Source of the DNA: Chitinophaga pinensis
Lineage (GTDB): Bacteria > Bacteroidota > Bacteroidia > B-17B0 > Aurantibacillaceae
Direction of reading: 5' to 3'
Length of the DNA stretch: 64,000 bases
NCBI GenBank assembly: GCA_945860225.1
Contig: CAMAPT010000004.1
Location: 62,001-126,000, forward strand
Shown here: piece after piece, positions 17,925 to 26,730 of the stretch
Position numbering within the stretch: position 1 is the first letter of the stretch
Layout of the letters: each line of letters opens with the position of its first letter
Position numbers and translations under genes: made by a program
Notes under the pieces: model-generated
Databases searched by the model: none
Told to the model about the DNA's origin: nothing
Seen by the model: the letters and a program-made list of their open reading frames with translations, nothing else

Positions 17925-18698
17925 ATGCAACATTATAAAGGAAAACATAACCGACACAGCGAAGAAAATCTAGACAACTTGATTTTTGGAACACGTGCCG
18001 TTATAGAGGCTATTCATGCCGGAAAAGAAATTGATAAAATCATTATTCAAAAAGGATTATCTAATCAATTATATAGCGAGTTACGCAAAGCCATTAAAGA
18101 TTTGGAAATTCCTATTCAAATTGTGCCACCCGAAAAAATCAACCGTCTTACATCCAAAAATCATCAAGGTGTTTTGGCTTTTGTATCTCAAATTACGTAT
18201 TACGAAGTAGAAGATGTATTGGCAGATATATTTGAGCAAGGTAAAACTCCTTTAGTATTAATTTTAGACAGAATTACTGATGTGCGCAACTTTGGAGCCA
18301 TTGCACGTAGTGCTGATTGTGCAGGAGTAGATTTTATCATCATCCCAAGCAGAGGAGCGGCTCAAATTAATGCCGATGCTGTAAAAACAAGTGCAGGAGC
18401 ATTAAATCGAATGAAGGTTTGTAGAGTAGATAATTTAAAAACAAGTATTGACTATTTAAAAGAATCAGGTTTGCAAATTATTGCTTGTCACGAAAAAACA
18501 AGTAGTTATCATTACAACGCAGACTTAAAACAACCAACAGCTATTATTATGGGGTCGGAAGAAAACGGAATTTCTAACGAATACCTTAAGCGTAGCGATT
18601 TACAAGTAAAGATACCCATGGTTGGTCATATAGCCTCATTAAATGTGTCTGTGGCTACCGGCATTATTTTATTTGAAGCCGTCAAGCAAAGATTGTAA
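17925..18698 (+). CDS. rlmB: 23S rRNA (guanosine-2'-O-)-methyltransferase, RlmB/TrmH family
   Basis: SPOUT-fold RNA 2'-O-ribose methyltransferase using S-adenosylmethionine. The 257-residue protein has the RlmB substrate-binding N-domain (LIFGTRAVIEAI), and all three SPOUT motifs. Motif 1 is LDRITDVRNFGAIARSA, motif 2 is IIMGSEENGIS and motif 3 is IPMVGHIASLNVSVATGI. RlmB modifies G2251 of 23S rRNA, but TrmH-type tRNA targets are hard to exclude by sequence. It starts a plus-strand run with the response regulator 42 bases downstream. Confidence 0.93.
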   Translation: MQHYKGKHNRHSEENLDNLIFGTRAVIEAIHAGKEIDKIIIQKGLSNQLYSELRKAIKDLEIPIQIVPPEKINRLTSKNHQGVLAFVSQITYYEVEDVLADIFEQGKTPLVLILDRITDVRNFGAIARSADCAGVDFIIIPSRGAAQINADAVKTSAGALNRMKVCRVDNLKTSIDYLKESGLQIIACHEKTSSYHYNADLKQPTAIIMGSEENGISNEYLKRSDLQVKIPMVGHIASLNVSVATGIILFEAVKQRL

Positions 18699-18740
18699 TT
18701 TATAAATAGTGTCTAAGTTGTCTTCTAATCCCATAAAATT

Positions 18741-19892
18741 ATGCCCAAAATATTAATTATAGATGATGAAAAAGCCATTCGTCGAGTGATAAAAGAAATT
18801 TTAGAATTTGAAAAATATCAGGTTGATGAAGCAGAAGATGGACAGCAAGGATTGGATATGGCAGTGAAGGGACAATATGATGTTATTTTAAGCGATATTA
18901 AAATGCCCAAATTAGATGGTATGGATTTGTTGGCAAAATTAATGGAACAAGGTACCGAATCGTCTTTAATTATGATGAGTGGTCATGGTAATATTGAAAC
19001 TGCTGTAGAGGCCGTTAAAAAAGGGGCTTTTGATTACTTGGCTAAACCAATAGATTTAAATCGGTTATTAGTTACAATCCGAAATGCGATGGATAAAACC
19101 TTATTGGTAGCTGAAACAAAAAAATTAAGAAAAAAAATAGGCAAAAATCATGAAATGATTGGCGATTCAAAAGCACTCAACATCATTAGAGACATGATTG
19201 AAAAAGTAGCTCCAACCGATGCACGAGTATTAATAACAGGGAGTAATGGAAGTGGAAAAGAATTAGTAGCTAGAGCTATTCATCATAAAAGCCAAAGAGC
19301 CAATGCTCCGTTAATAGAAGTGAACTGTGCAGCTATACCCGCCGATTTGATTGAAAGCGAATTATTTGGACACGAAAAAGGTGCTTTTACAAGCGCTGTG
19401 GCTACCCGTAAAGGCAAGTTTGAGTTAGCAGAAGGTGGTACCATTTTTTTAGACGAAATAGGAGACATGAGTTTATCTGCTCAGGCAAAAGTATTGAGAG
19501 CCTTACAAGAAAATAAAATTACGAGGGTAGGAGGTGACAAAGAAATTAAAGTAGATGTCAGAATCATAGCAGCTACCAATAAAGATTTAAAAAAAGAAAT
19601 AGAAAAAGGAGATTTTAGAGAAGATTTATTCCATCGTTTAAGTGTTATACCTATTCATGTGCCGTCTCTTAACGACCGAAAAGAAGATATCCCTTTATTG
19701 AGCGAACATTTTTTAAATATGATATGCTCAGATTATGGAATACCGTTAAAATTATTGACTAAAGAGGCATTAAAGGAGTTGCAAAATAAAAATTGGACAG
19801 GTAATATTCGTGAGTTTAGAAATGTAATCGAACGCTTGATTATTTTGTGTGGAAAAGAAATTACAGATAAAGAGGTTAAACAATTTGCATAA
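18741..19892 (+). CDS. Sigma-54-type response regulator lacking a DNA-binding domain
   Basis: A two-component response regulator of 383 residues. The receiver domain has the phosphorylatable Asp52 in ILSDIKMP and the KPID lysine near 103. The AAA+ sigma-54 interaction domain shows Walker A TGSNGSGKE, the sigma-54 loop GAFTSA (consensus GAFTGA), Walker B IFLDEIGDM and the Arg finger region EDLFHRL. It ends at LIILCGKEITDKEVKQFA, just past the AAA+ lid, without the Fis-type helix-turn-helix of NtrC. No histidine kinase is beside it. It may activate from solution or through a partner. It is followed by murQ after 6 bases. Confidence 0.92.
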   Translation: MPKILIIDDEKAIRRVIKEILEFEKYQVDEAEDGQQGLDMAVKGQYDVILSDIKMPKLDGMDLLAKLMEQGTESSLIMMSGHGNIETAVEAVKKGAFDYLAKPIDLNRLLVTIRNAMDKTLLVAETKKLRKKIGKNHEMIGDSKALNIIRDMIEKVAPTDARVLITGSNGSGKELVARAIHHKSQRANAPLIEVNCAAIPADLIESELFGHEKGAFTSAVATRKGKFELAEGGTIFLDEIGDMSLSAQAKVLRALQENKITRVGGDKEIKVDVRIIAATNKDLKKEIEKGDFREDLFHRLSVIPIHVPSLNDRKEDIPLLSEHFLNMICSDYGIPLKLLTKEALKELQNKNWTGNIREFRNVIERLIILCGKEITDKEVKQFA

Positions 19893-19898
19893 AAAACA

Positions 19899-20711
19899 AT
19901 GATGAACAAAACAACAGAAGCCGATTCTTATTATAATAATCTCGAAAGCATGAGCGTTCAAGAATTATTAAAGAATATGAATCAAGAAGATAAATCAGTT
20001 CCTTTGGCTGTTGAAAAAGCCATTCCACAAATAGAAAAATTAGTGGAAGTTATTGTTGATAAAATGAGAGAAGGTGGTCGTTTATTTTATTTAGGTGCTG
20101 GAACTAGCGGTCGCTTGGGTATATTGGACGCTAGTGAGTGCCCCCCCACCTATGGGATAGAACATGGAAGGGTTTTAGGATTAATAGCAGGAGGAGATAC
20201 AGCTATCAGAAAAGCCGTTGAGTTTGCCGAAGATGACATTCAACAAGGCTGGCTAGATTTACAAGCGTATGGTATTTCAAATAAAGATGTTGTGGTAGGT
20301 ATTGCCGCATCGGGCACAACACCTTATGTTATAGGAGTATTAGAAACCTGCAATCAAAATCATGTTCAAACTGGTTGTATTGTATGCAATCAAGGTTCTC
20401 CGGTAGCTGCGGTATCTCAATTTCCAATTGAAGTAATTGTTGGTCCAGAGTTTGTAACTGGTTCAACCAGAATGAAATCCGGTACTGCTCAAAAATTGGT
20501 ATTGAATATGATATCCACATCGGCGATGATAAAATTAGGACGGGTAAAGGGTAATAAAATGGTAGATATGCAATTAAGTAATCTTAAATTAGTGGATAGA
20601 GGCACCCGAATGGTAATGAAAAATACCGGTTTAGATAATTACGATATAGCCAAAGAGTTGTTGCTCAAACATGGAAGTGTGCGTAAGGCAACCGAAAATT
20701 TTAATCAGTAA
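19899..20711 (+). CDS. murQ: N-acetylmuramic acid 6-phosphate etherase
   Basis: Cleaves the lactyl ether of MurNAc-6-phosphate to GlcNAc-6-phosphate and lactate during cell-wall recycling in the cytoplasm. The 270-residue SIS-domain protein shows GAGTSGRLGILDASECPPTYG near 66-86, SGTTPYVIG and the signature GPEFVTGSTRMKSGTAQK. Two adjacent ATG codons (19899 and 19902) are possible starts. The stop overlaps the start of the VF530 gene by one base, so they are translationally coupled. No MurNAc kinase or phosphotransferase is beside it. Confidence 0.95.
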   Translation: MMNKTTEADSYYNNLESMSVQELLKNMNQEDKSVPLAVEKAIPQIEKLVEVIVDKMREGGRLFYLGAGTSGRLGILDASECPPTYGIEHGRVLGLIAGGDTAIRKAVEFAEDDIQQGWLDLQAYGISNKDVVVGIAASGTTPYVIGVLETCNQNHVQTGCIVCNQGSPVAAVSQFPIEVIVGPEFVTGSTRMKSGTAQKLVLNMISTSAMIKLGRVKGNKMVDMQLSNLKLVDRGTRMVMKNTGLDNYDIAKELLLKHGSVRKATENFNQ

Positions 20712-20926
20712 TGAGTGAACAAAAAAATAATCCTCTTCACGGTAAAACATTGCAAATGATTTTAGAACATTTACTCAATCATTACCGATGGGAGGGGTTA
20801 GCTTATCATATCGATGTCAATTGTTTTAAGACTAATCCAAGCCTTAAATCGAGTTTGACTTTTCTTAGAAAAACTCCTTGGGCAAGAAAAAAAGTAGAAG
20901 AGTTATATATAAATTTAATTACTTAA
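20711..20926 (+). CDS. VF530 family small DNA-binding protein (DUF2132)
   Basis: A 71-residue protein with the family pattern NPLHGKTLQMILEHLLNHY, then WEGLAYHIDVNCFKTNPSLKSSL and FLRKTPWAR. The family (VF530/DUF2132) is small, widespread and structurally known as a possible DNA-binding fold, but its cell role is unclear. It overlaps murQ by one base (TAATG) and must be co-expressed with it. The 225-base gap after it shows no gene. Confidence 0.9.
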   Translation: MSEQKNNPLHGKTLQMILEHLLNHYRWEGLAYHIDVNCFKTNPSLKSSLTFLRKTPWARKKVEELYINLIT

Positions 20927-21155
20927 GTCGTTAGCCTTCAAAATCATCATTTTTCAAATTGAAAAACATTTTATTGCTATTCAATAGTATAAATGGTGTT
21001 TAACTATTCAATATTGCATTGGTCAGTAACACTATTTGAGAAGTAGCATTAAGCCAACCAGGGCAACATAGTTATTTCATAAAAATGAAAATGATTTAAT
21101 TTTAAATAATTGAAATAATTTTTTAAGTAGCCATAACTCGGTTGTTTTTCCTTGT

Positions 21156-21163
21156 TATTTTTG
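21156..21163 (+). promoter_or_regulatory. Candidate -7 promoter element for queA
   Basis: TATTTTTG, an exact TAnnTTTG match, lies 24 bases before the ATG at 21188. It overlaps the upstream TTG (21152) that would give a longer queA, so the element also supports the ATG start. No -33 TTTG at canonical spacing was found. Confidence 0.4.
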
Positions 21164-21187
21164 CTCATAACTTATAATGTTCCTTTT

Positions 21188-22423
21188 ATGGTTTTAAATT
21201 CGCCAAAACATATTCAAATAGCCGATTACAAGTATAATCTACCTGATCAGCGTATTGCAAAATATCCTCTATCACAGCGTGATTTATCAAAGTTACTTAT
21301 TTATAATTCGGGTGAAATTCAAGAAAATATTTATCGAAATCTTCCCCAGTTTTTACCGAAAGACACTTTACTAATTTTTAATAATACGAAAGTAGTTGAA
21401 TCGAGAATGTTTTTTCAAACGTTGACCGGTGCTGCAATTGAATTATTTTATTTAGAAGCTGTTTCAGACTCAATTGATTCAGCTATGGCAATGAGTAGTA
21501 AAGGTAAAATCGATATCAAGTGTTATATAGGTAATGCCAAACGTTGGAAAAACGGTTCATTGAAAAGAGAAGTAAATTGGAATGGACAGTTAATAGATAT
21601 TACAGTTTCTAATAAGCAAAGAATTTCCGATTATTATCATGTTACATTGTCTTGGACTCCTGCAGAAATGGTATTTGCGGAAATATTGCATGTTTTTGGA
21701 AGCATTCCTTTACCACCTTATTTGAAACGAGAAGTCGAAGAAAATGATTTGGAACGTTATCAAACAGTTTTTGCAAAAGAATTAGGTTCAGTTGCTGCAC
21801 CTACTGCCGGATTACATTTTACGGATAATATTATTGACGAACTATCTATTAAAGGAATAGAAACAACAGAAGTTACGCTACATGTAGGGGCTGGAACATT
21901 TAAACCTGTAAAAAGTAATCATATTGGAGAGCATGAAATGCATGGCGAGTATTTAGATGTATCAATTGAAACTTTGGAGCATTTAATTAGGTCTTTGGAA
22001 CAAAAAAAAATTGTGACTGTTGGAACTACATCTACACGAACGCTTGAAAGCCTCTATTGGTTAGGTAGAAAAATATTCTATCATCCCGAAATTTCACAAT
22101 CAGAATTAATTGTAGAACAATGGGAACCCTATGAAACATCAAATCTTTGCTCTCCTAAACAAGCCTTAACAACCTTAGTGGAATGGCTAAAAAACAAGAG
22201 ACTTTCAAATATATTATCTAAAACACAAATCATTATTGCTCCTGGCTATGAATATAAAATGATTGATGGATTAATTACTAATTTCCACCAACCGGAAAGC
22301 ACCTTATTATTATTAGTTTCGGCATTAATAGGAGATGATTGGAAAAAAGTTTACGACTATGCACTTTCCAATGATTTTCGTTTTTTAAGTTATGGTGACG
22401 GAAGTTTATTATGGAAGAAATAA
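21188..22423 (+). CDS. queA: S-adenosylmethionine:tRNA ribosyltransferase-isomerase (long form)
   Basis: Adds the cyclopentene precursor (epoxyqueuosine) onto preQ1-tRNA using SAM. The 411-residue protein has the family start DYKYNLPDQRIAKYPLSQRD, the loop FNNTKVVESR, LGSVAAPTAGLHFT and the C-terminal NFHQPESTLLLLVSALIG. It is about 55 residues longer than E. coli QueA. The frame begins at a TTG at 21152, but the ATG at 21188 gives the normal N-terminus and lies downstream of a -7 promoter match. No other queuosine genes are nearby. The Bacteroidota long form may be a paralogue whose exact substrate is untested. Confidence 0.85.
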   Translation: MVLNSPKHIQIADYKYNLPDQRIAKYPLSQRDLSKLLIYNSGEIQENIYRNLPQFLPKDTLLIFNNTKVVESRMFFQTLTGAAIELFYLEAVSDSIDSAMAMSSKGKIDIKCYIGNAKRWKNGSLKREVNWNGQLIDITVSNKQRISDYYHVTLSWTPAEMVFAEILHVFGSIPLPPYLKREVEENDLERYQTVFAKELGSVAAPTAGLHFTDNIIDELSIKGIETTEVTLHVGAGTFKPVKSNHIGEHEMHGEYLDVSIETLEHLIRSLEQKKIVTVGTTSTRTLESLYWLGRKIFYHPEISQSELIVEQWEPYETSNLCSPKQALTTLVEWLKNKRLSNILSKTQIIIAPGYEYKMIDGLITNFHQPESTLLLLVSALIGDDWKKVYDYALSNDFRFLSYGDGSLLWKK

Positions 22424-22717
22424 AAACGAATTATTTGTTGTATTAGTTGATTTACTAATAAAGAATATAACGATAATAAGAGAATTTAAATTAATCAATG
22501 TCAATGTTTATAATCATTCAAAAAATCTGAAACCAAATTAAAGAGCGTTTGAAATCGGAATTAAGTTGTAGGTTTGTAATATGGTTAATAGGTTATTTTG
22601 CTTTAAATCAAGCTTAAATTTTTATTAAAAAATCTCCAGCGATTAAAAAACGTAGAATATTTTTATTTTAAAGTTAGGATACTTTAATCCTTATTTTTAA
22701 ATATTACTGTATAAAAA

Positions 22718-23698
22718 TTGAAAAAACACTTTAACATAAACGAATATATAGATGGCATTTTGTCATCCAATATTGCATTTGTGAGCAAGGCCATCACTTT
22801 GGTAGAATCAACTCGACCTGAGCATCAGGAACAAGCGGGGTTAATTATTGATTCTATTATGAAATATAGTGGTCATTCTTTTAGGTTGGGTATAACGGGG
22901 GTGCCAGGAGTAGGTAAGAGCACGTTTATAGAAAGTTTTGGTTTGGAGGTTATTAACAGAGGGCATCGCTTGGCTGTTTTAGCTATTGATCCAAGCAGCC
23001 AGTTAAGTAAAGGCAGTATATTGGGAGATAAAACGAGGATGGAAAAACTATCTGTTCATCCACAAGCCTTTATTCGCCCATCTCCTAGCTCTGGAAGTTT
23101 GGGGGGTGTTACGAATAAAACTAAAGAAAGTATGATTATTTGTGAAGCTGCTCGTTATGATTATTTATTTATAGAGACTGTTGGTGTAGGTCAAAGTGAA
23201 ACAGCTGTTCATCAATTAACTGATTTTTTTCTTTTATTAATGTTAGCGGGTGCCGGTGATGAATTACAAGGAATAAAAAGAGGTATTATGGAAATGGCAG
23301 ATAGTATAGTGATTACTAAGGCTGATGGAAATAATACAGAAAAAGCAAAATTAGCAAGAGCTGAATATGCTAGAGCTTTACATTTATTTCCGCCAACAGA
23401 AAGTAATTGGATACCACAGGTATTAACTTGTTCTGGTACCGAAAATATAGGTATTGATGAAGTGTATGATATGATTGAGCGATATAGAAGGCATACTCAG
23501 TCTAATCATTTTTTTGAAATAAAACGGGCCAACCAAAATAAACAATGGTTTCATCAAATGATTTATAATAATTTGACTGAACGGTTTTATGGTAATCCGG
23601 CAATAAAGGAAGACATTTTAAAAATGGAATCTTTATTGGTTAATAATCAGATTAGTCCGCATCAGGCAGCAATAGATTTATTAAACAAGTATCAGTAA
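22718..23698 (+). CDS. meaB: Methylmalonyl-CoA mutase-associated GTPase MeaB
   Basis: G3E-family P-loop GTPase that protects and reloads adenosylcobalamin-dependent methylmalonyl-CoA mutase. The 326-residue protein shows Walker A GVPGVGKST near 62, then AIDPSS, GDKTRM, FIRPSPSSGSLGG, the switch region ETVGVGQSE and the base-specificity motif ITKADG. The only start available is TTG at 22718, because a TAA lies 3 bases upstream in frame and the next ATG would remove the family N-terminus. The mutase genes (mutA/mutB) are not in the window. The 294-base gap before it holds no visible gene. Confidence 0.93.
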   Translation: MKKHFNINEYIDGILSSNIAFVSKAITLVESTRPEHQEQAGLIIDSIMKYSGHSFRLGITGVPGVGKSTFIESFGLEVINRGHRLAVLAIDPSSQLSKGSILGDKTRMEKLSVHPQAFIRPSPSSGSLGGVTNKTKESMIICEAARYDYLFIETVGVGQSETAVHQLTDFFLLLMLAGAGDELQGIKRGIMEMADSIVITKADGNNTEKAKLARAEYARALHLFPPTESNWIPQVLTCSGTENIGIDEVYDMIERYRRHTQSNHFFEIKRANQNKQWFHQMIYNNLTERFYGNPAIKEDILKMESLLVNNQISPHQAAIDLLNKYQ

Positions 23699-23705
23699 GT
23701 AAATC

Positions 23706-24830
23706 ATGCAAAAAAAGAAAGTCATTGTTTCTGTAATTAATGATTTAGTTACAGATCAACGTGTAGCTCGAACTTGTCATGTTTTGCAAGAGTTAAATTT
23801 CAATGTTTTATTGATAGGTAGGAAATTGAAGACATCTAAGCCATTGGGAAAAATGGAATATGAGTGTCGTCGTATGCGATTGTTATTTGAACAGGGCCCA
23901 CAATTTTATTTGTTTTTTAATATTCGGTTGTTTTTTGTTTTACTATTTACAAAAGCAGATATTTTATTTTCTAATGATTTAGATACGCTTTTACCTAATT
24001 ATTTAATATCTAAACTTAAAGGTATCCCGTTAATATATGATAGTCATGAAATATTTTGTGAAGTGCCCGAATTGCAATCTCAACCTTTTAAAAAACGCAT
24101 TTGGGAACTATTAGAAAGTTGGATCGTACCAAATTTAAATTTTTGTATTACAGTCAATCAAAGTATTGCCAATTATTTTTTTAATAAATATAACAAGCCA
24201 TTTATTTATATTAGAAACATTGCAGATTATGCTAAAGGGTCAGCTATAAAGTCTAGACCTGATTTAAACCTTTCTACAAATAAAAAAATAGTTATTTTGC
24301 AAGGGGCCGGTATTAATATTGAACGAGGAGCTGAAGAATTATTAGAATCTTTTAATTATTTGGATAACAGTTATTTACTTTTAATTATCGGAAGTGGAGA
24401 TGTCATTACTCAATTAAAAGATAATGCTACCCGATTTGATATAAATCATAAAGTAAAATTTATAGATAAAATTCCAGCTTCCGAATTAAGACATTATACA
24501 GCGAACGCCAATTTGGGAGTTTCGATTGATAAGGATTCTAATTTGAATTATCATTTTTCCTTACCGAATAAAATATTCGATTATATACACGCGGGTATTC
24601 CAATATTAGCAACCCGTTTACCAGAAATAGAACGTATTATTTTAAAAAATCAGATAGGTATTTTTATAGACCATCATGATCCAAAACATATTGCCCATCA
24701 AATAAACAATTTTTTAAGTAATCCAGATTATTTGGAATATAAAACCAATACATTGATTGCTTCGGTTGAATATAACTGGAATGTAGAAAAACAAAAATTA
24801 ATTCATTTATTGACTCAAATTGATATTTAA
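23706..24830 (+). CDS. Glycosyltransferase family 4
   Basis: A cytoplasmic GT-B fold glycosyltransferase of 374 residues. The N-terminal half has a typical GT4 acceptor-side start (VISVINDLVTDQRVARTCHVL) and IYDSHEIFCEVPEL. The C-terminal donor domain has ILQGAGINIERGAEELLES, IIGSGD and the E-x7-E-like region from SLPNKIFDYIHAGIPILATRLPEIERII. It starts 8 bases after meaB and is probably in the same transcript, although the functions are unrelated. The sugar and acceptor are unknown. It may add to the surface polysaccharide made by genes elsewhere. Confidence 0.9.
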   Translation: MQKKKVIVSVINDLVTDQRVARTCHVLQELNFNVLLIGRKLKTSKPLGKMEYECRRMRLLFEQGPQFYLFFNIRLFFVLLFTKADILFSNDLDTLLPNYLISKLKGIPLIYDSHEIFCEVPELQSQPFKKRIWELLESWIVPNLNFCITVNQSIANYFFNKYNKPFIYIRNIADYAKGSAIKSRPDLNLSTNKKIVILQGAGINIERGAEELLESFNYLDNSYLLLIIGSGDVITQLKDNATRFDINHKVKFIDKIPASELRHYTANANLGVSIDKDSNLNYHFSLPNKIFDYIHAGIPILATRLPEIERIILKNQIGIFIDHHDPKHIAHQINNFLSNPDYLEYKTNTLIASVEYNWNVEKQKLIHLLTQIDI

Positions 24831-24860
24831 TCGAATATTGAGGCTAGAGTAAAGAGCGAT

Positions 24861-25340
24861 TTAGGTGAATAATGTTTGAAATCTATCATAAAAAAATAAG
24901 TAAATAAAGTATAAAAATGTACTCCATACTATGGCTGAAATACCTAAGTATATAATTACTTTTTTTTTATCCTTATAAAATCGTTCTGCTAAAAAGGCAC
25001 CAATAGGAATTGATAAAAAAATGGGAGTCAGAATAGCTATTCCCATTAATCCAAAACGTAATTTAATTGAAATAATTCTTCTGTTTTGTTTAGTAAAAGT
25101 TTTTTTAGGAGATTTACTTAAAAACCATTTATCTTTTAGTTTGTCCCACCAATTTAATAAACCTGCGCTTAAATAGGTAAAAACCACAGTACCCAAAACA
25201 GAACCTGTGCAGCTTGTTAATAGCGCCATAGAGTAATTATATTTATAAAGCGCAATAACGGTAGGTATTCCAATTTTTGAAAGAGAAATTGTACAAGCAA
25301 AGGCTGCAGAAATAAATTTCCAAAATTCGGAACTATCCAT
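24861..25340 (-). CDS. Small integral membrane protein, unknown function
   Basis: A 159-residue protein with about four hydrophobic segments: TMs near 9-30, 37-58, 95-118 and 132-152. A basic loop (KLKDKWFLSKSPKKTFTKQNRRI) separates the two pairs. The pattern and LRFGLMGIAILTPIFLSIPIGAFLAERF resemble small export-like or SNARE-associated membrane families of Bacteroidota, but I cannot name one with confidence. It ends 30 bases from the convergent glycosyltransferase. Upstream it is 30 bases downstream of upp, so it could be the second gene of a upp transcript. Confidence 0.7.
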   Translation of the reverse strand: MDSSEFWKFISAAFACTISLSKIGIPTVIALYKYNYSMALLTSCTGSVLGTVVFTYLSAGLLNWWDKLKDKWFLSKSPKKTFTKQNRRIISIKLRFGLMGIAILTPIFLSIPIGAFLAERFYKDKKKVIIYLGISAIVWSTFLYFIYLFFYDRFQTLFT

Positions 25341-25370
25341 TTTATAAAATAAGTAAATGAAAGTTAGTTG

Positions 25371-26021
25371 TTAAATTTTTTCACCAAAAGCCAAATCTCC
25401 CGCATCCCCTAGGCCTGGAACGATATAAGAATGAGCGGTTAATTCTTCATCGATTGCCCCACACCAAATTGTGAAATTTTTAGTTGGCATATTGGTTCTC
25501 ACAAAATCAATTCCTTCTTTACTACTAATAGCAGAAACGATATGAACATGTTTCGGAGTTCCTTTAGCTAAAATTGACTTATAGGCTAATACAACAGAAT
25601 TTCCTGTAGCAATCATAGGGTCACACAAAATCAGTATTTTATCGTCTAAAATAGGACTAGCAACGTACTCAATATTAATATCGAATGTATTATTTTTATG
25701 ATGGCGTCTGTATGCTGAAATAAATGCATTTTGCGCTTGGTCAAAGTAATTAAGAATACCATTATGCATTGGTAATCCGGCTCTTAAAATGGTTCCTATA
25801 ACTGGCTGACTCACTAAATGGTTGGTTTCAGAAACACCAAGTGGGGTAGTGGTTTCTTTTTTGACATACTCCATGGTTTTTGAAATTTCATAACCCATAA
25901 TTTCTCCTATACGTTCCAAATTTCTTCTAAAACGCATACTATCTTTTTGAATAGTAACATCTCGTAATTCAGCAATAAATTGATTGAAAATTGAATTTTG
26001 TTCAGTTAGAACGTGTATCAT
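25371..26021 (-). CDS. upp: Uracil phosphoribosyltransferase
   Basis: Salvages uracil by forming UMP from uracil and PRPP. The 216-residue type I PRTase shows the N-terminal RDVTIQKDSMRFRRNLERIGE region, PVIGTILRAGLPMHNGIL, the PRPP-binding loop ILCDPMIATGNSV and the C-terminal uracil site YIVPGLGDAGDLAFG. It has its own start after a 126-base gap that separates it from the next upstream gene. Pyrimidine supply in the window also includes pyrE and cmk. Confidence 0.95.
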   Translation of the reverse strand: MIHVLTEQNSIFNQFIAELRDVTIQKDSMRFRRNLERIGEIMGYEISKTMEYVKKETTTPLGVSETNHLVSQPVIGTILRAGLPMHNGILNYFDQAQNAFISAYRRHHKNNTFDINIEYVASPILDDKILILCDPMIATGNSVVLAYKSILAKGTPKHVHIVSAISSKEGIDFVRTNMPTKNFTIWCGAIDEELTAHSYIVPGLGDAGDLAFGEKI

Positions 26022-26147
26022 AATTTTTTCGGTTAATGATTATTAAGTCTCTTAATATGTTGTCTAATTTAAAGTTTATAATTTATATTTTATAACTTTT
26101 ATAGGCTAATTTCAAAGATAGTAACATATTTTGTCAATGATTAAACA

Positions 26148-26495
26148 TTAACCAATCATTTTATACAAGCCAAAAAAACTTATTAAAATACCAAGGGTTG
26201 TAAAACCATACATGCTTATTTCAAAAGATTGATTGGCGTTAAAATTAAAAAATGTAACAAAGAATCCTAAAAGAATAAGAACTATACCTATTCCTAAGTA
26301 TAATAATCCTTGATTTCTTCTTTCCTGAAAATATCTCTTAAAAAAGTAACGCAAAACAACCTCTGTTAATGCTTCATCATGGGTATGTGTCAGAATGGTT
26401 GATGTTACTTTTTCTTTATCGCCAGTTGCCGAATACACTTTTTCTGCAATAATATATAGCTCGTCTATTTTTTTTCGGTCTTCTGTATTTTTCAT
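26148..26495 (-). CDS. Small two-helix membrane protein, unknown function
   Basis: A 115-residue hypothetical protein. The first 60 residues are soluble and helical with charged residues (DRKKIDELYIIAEKVYSATGDKEK). Two transmembrane segments follow near 65-84 and 93-113, with a basic KRYFQERRN just before the first. No known family was recognised. It stands between upp and the GAPDH gene on the same strand. No regulatory signals are evident around it. Confidence 0.65.
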   Translation of the reverse strand: MKNTEDRKKIDELYIIAEKVYSATGDKEKVTSTILTHTHDEALTEVVLRYFFKRYFQERRNQGLLYLGIGIVLILLGFFVTFFNFNANQSFEISMYGFTTLGILISFFGLYKMIG

Positions 26496-26679
26496 AAACG
26501 CAAATGTTTTAAAAACTGTTTGAAATAAATTCCTTAATCATGTGTTGATGTTTTTTTTCAACACCAAAAAATTTATAGAAACAATTTAAAACACTTAAAT
26601 GACAAACACAACATGATAATAATCAGTTGAATCCCTATTTGGATGGAAGTTAACTTATTTTGTTATTGGCTACAAATAA

Positions 26680-26708
26680 AAAAGCTGTCCCAAAAAGAGA
26701 CAGCTTTT
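26680..26708 (-). terminator. Rho-independent terminator after the GAPDH gene
   Basis: A perfect 10-bp stem (26680-26689 with 26699-26708) and 9-base loop lie 22 bases beyond the GAPDH stop. On the minus strand it continues into TTTATTTG, a suitable U-rich tail. Confidence 0.85.
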
Positions 26709-26730
26709 AAATGAGTTATAAAAAATCACA

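Noticed and set aside
20927-21155. Possible structured leader or riboswitch before queA
   Set aside because: Only a weak dyad (CAACC ... GGTTG, AGTTAT ... ATAACT) is visible and no known riboswitch core was seen. It is not a preQ1-type motif as far as I can tell, and a promoter box lies after it.
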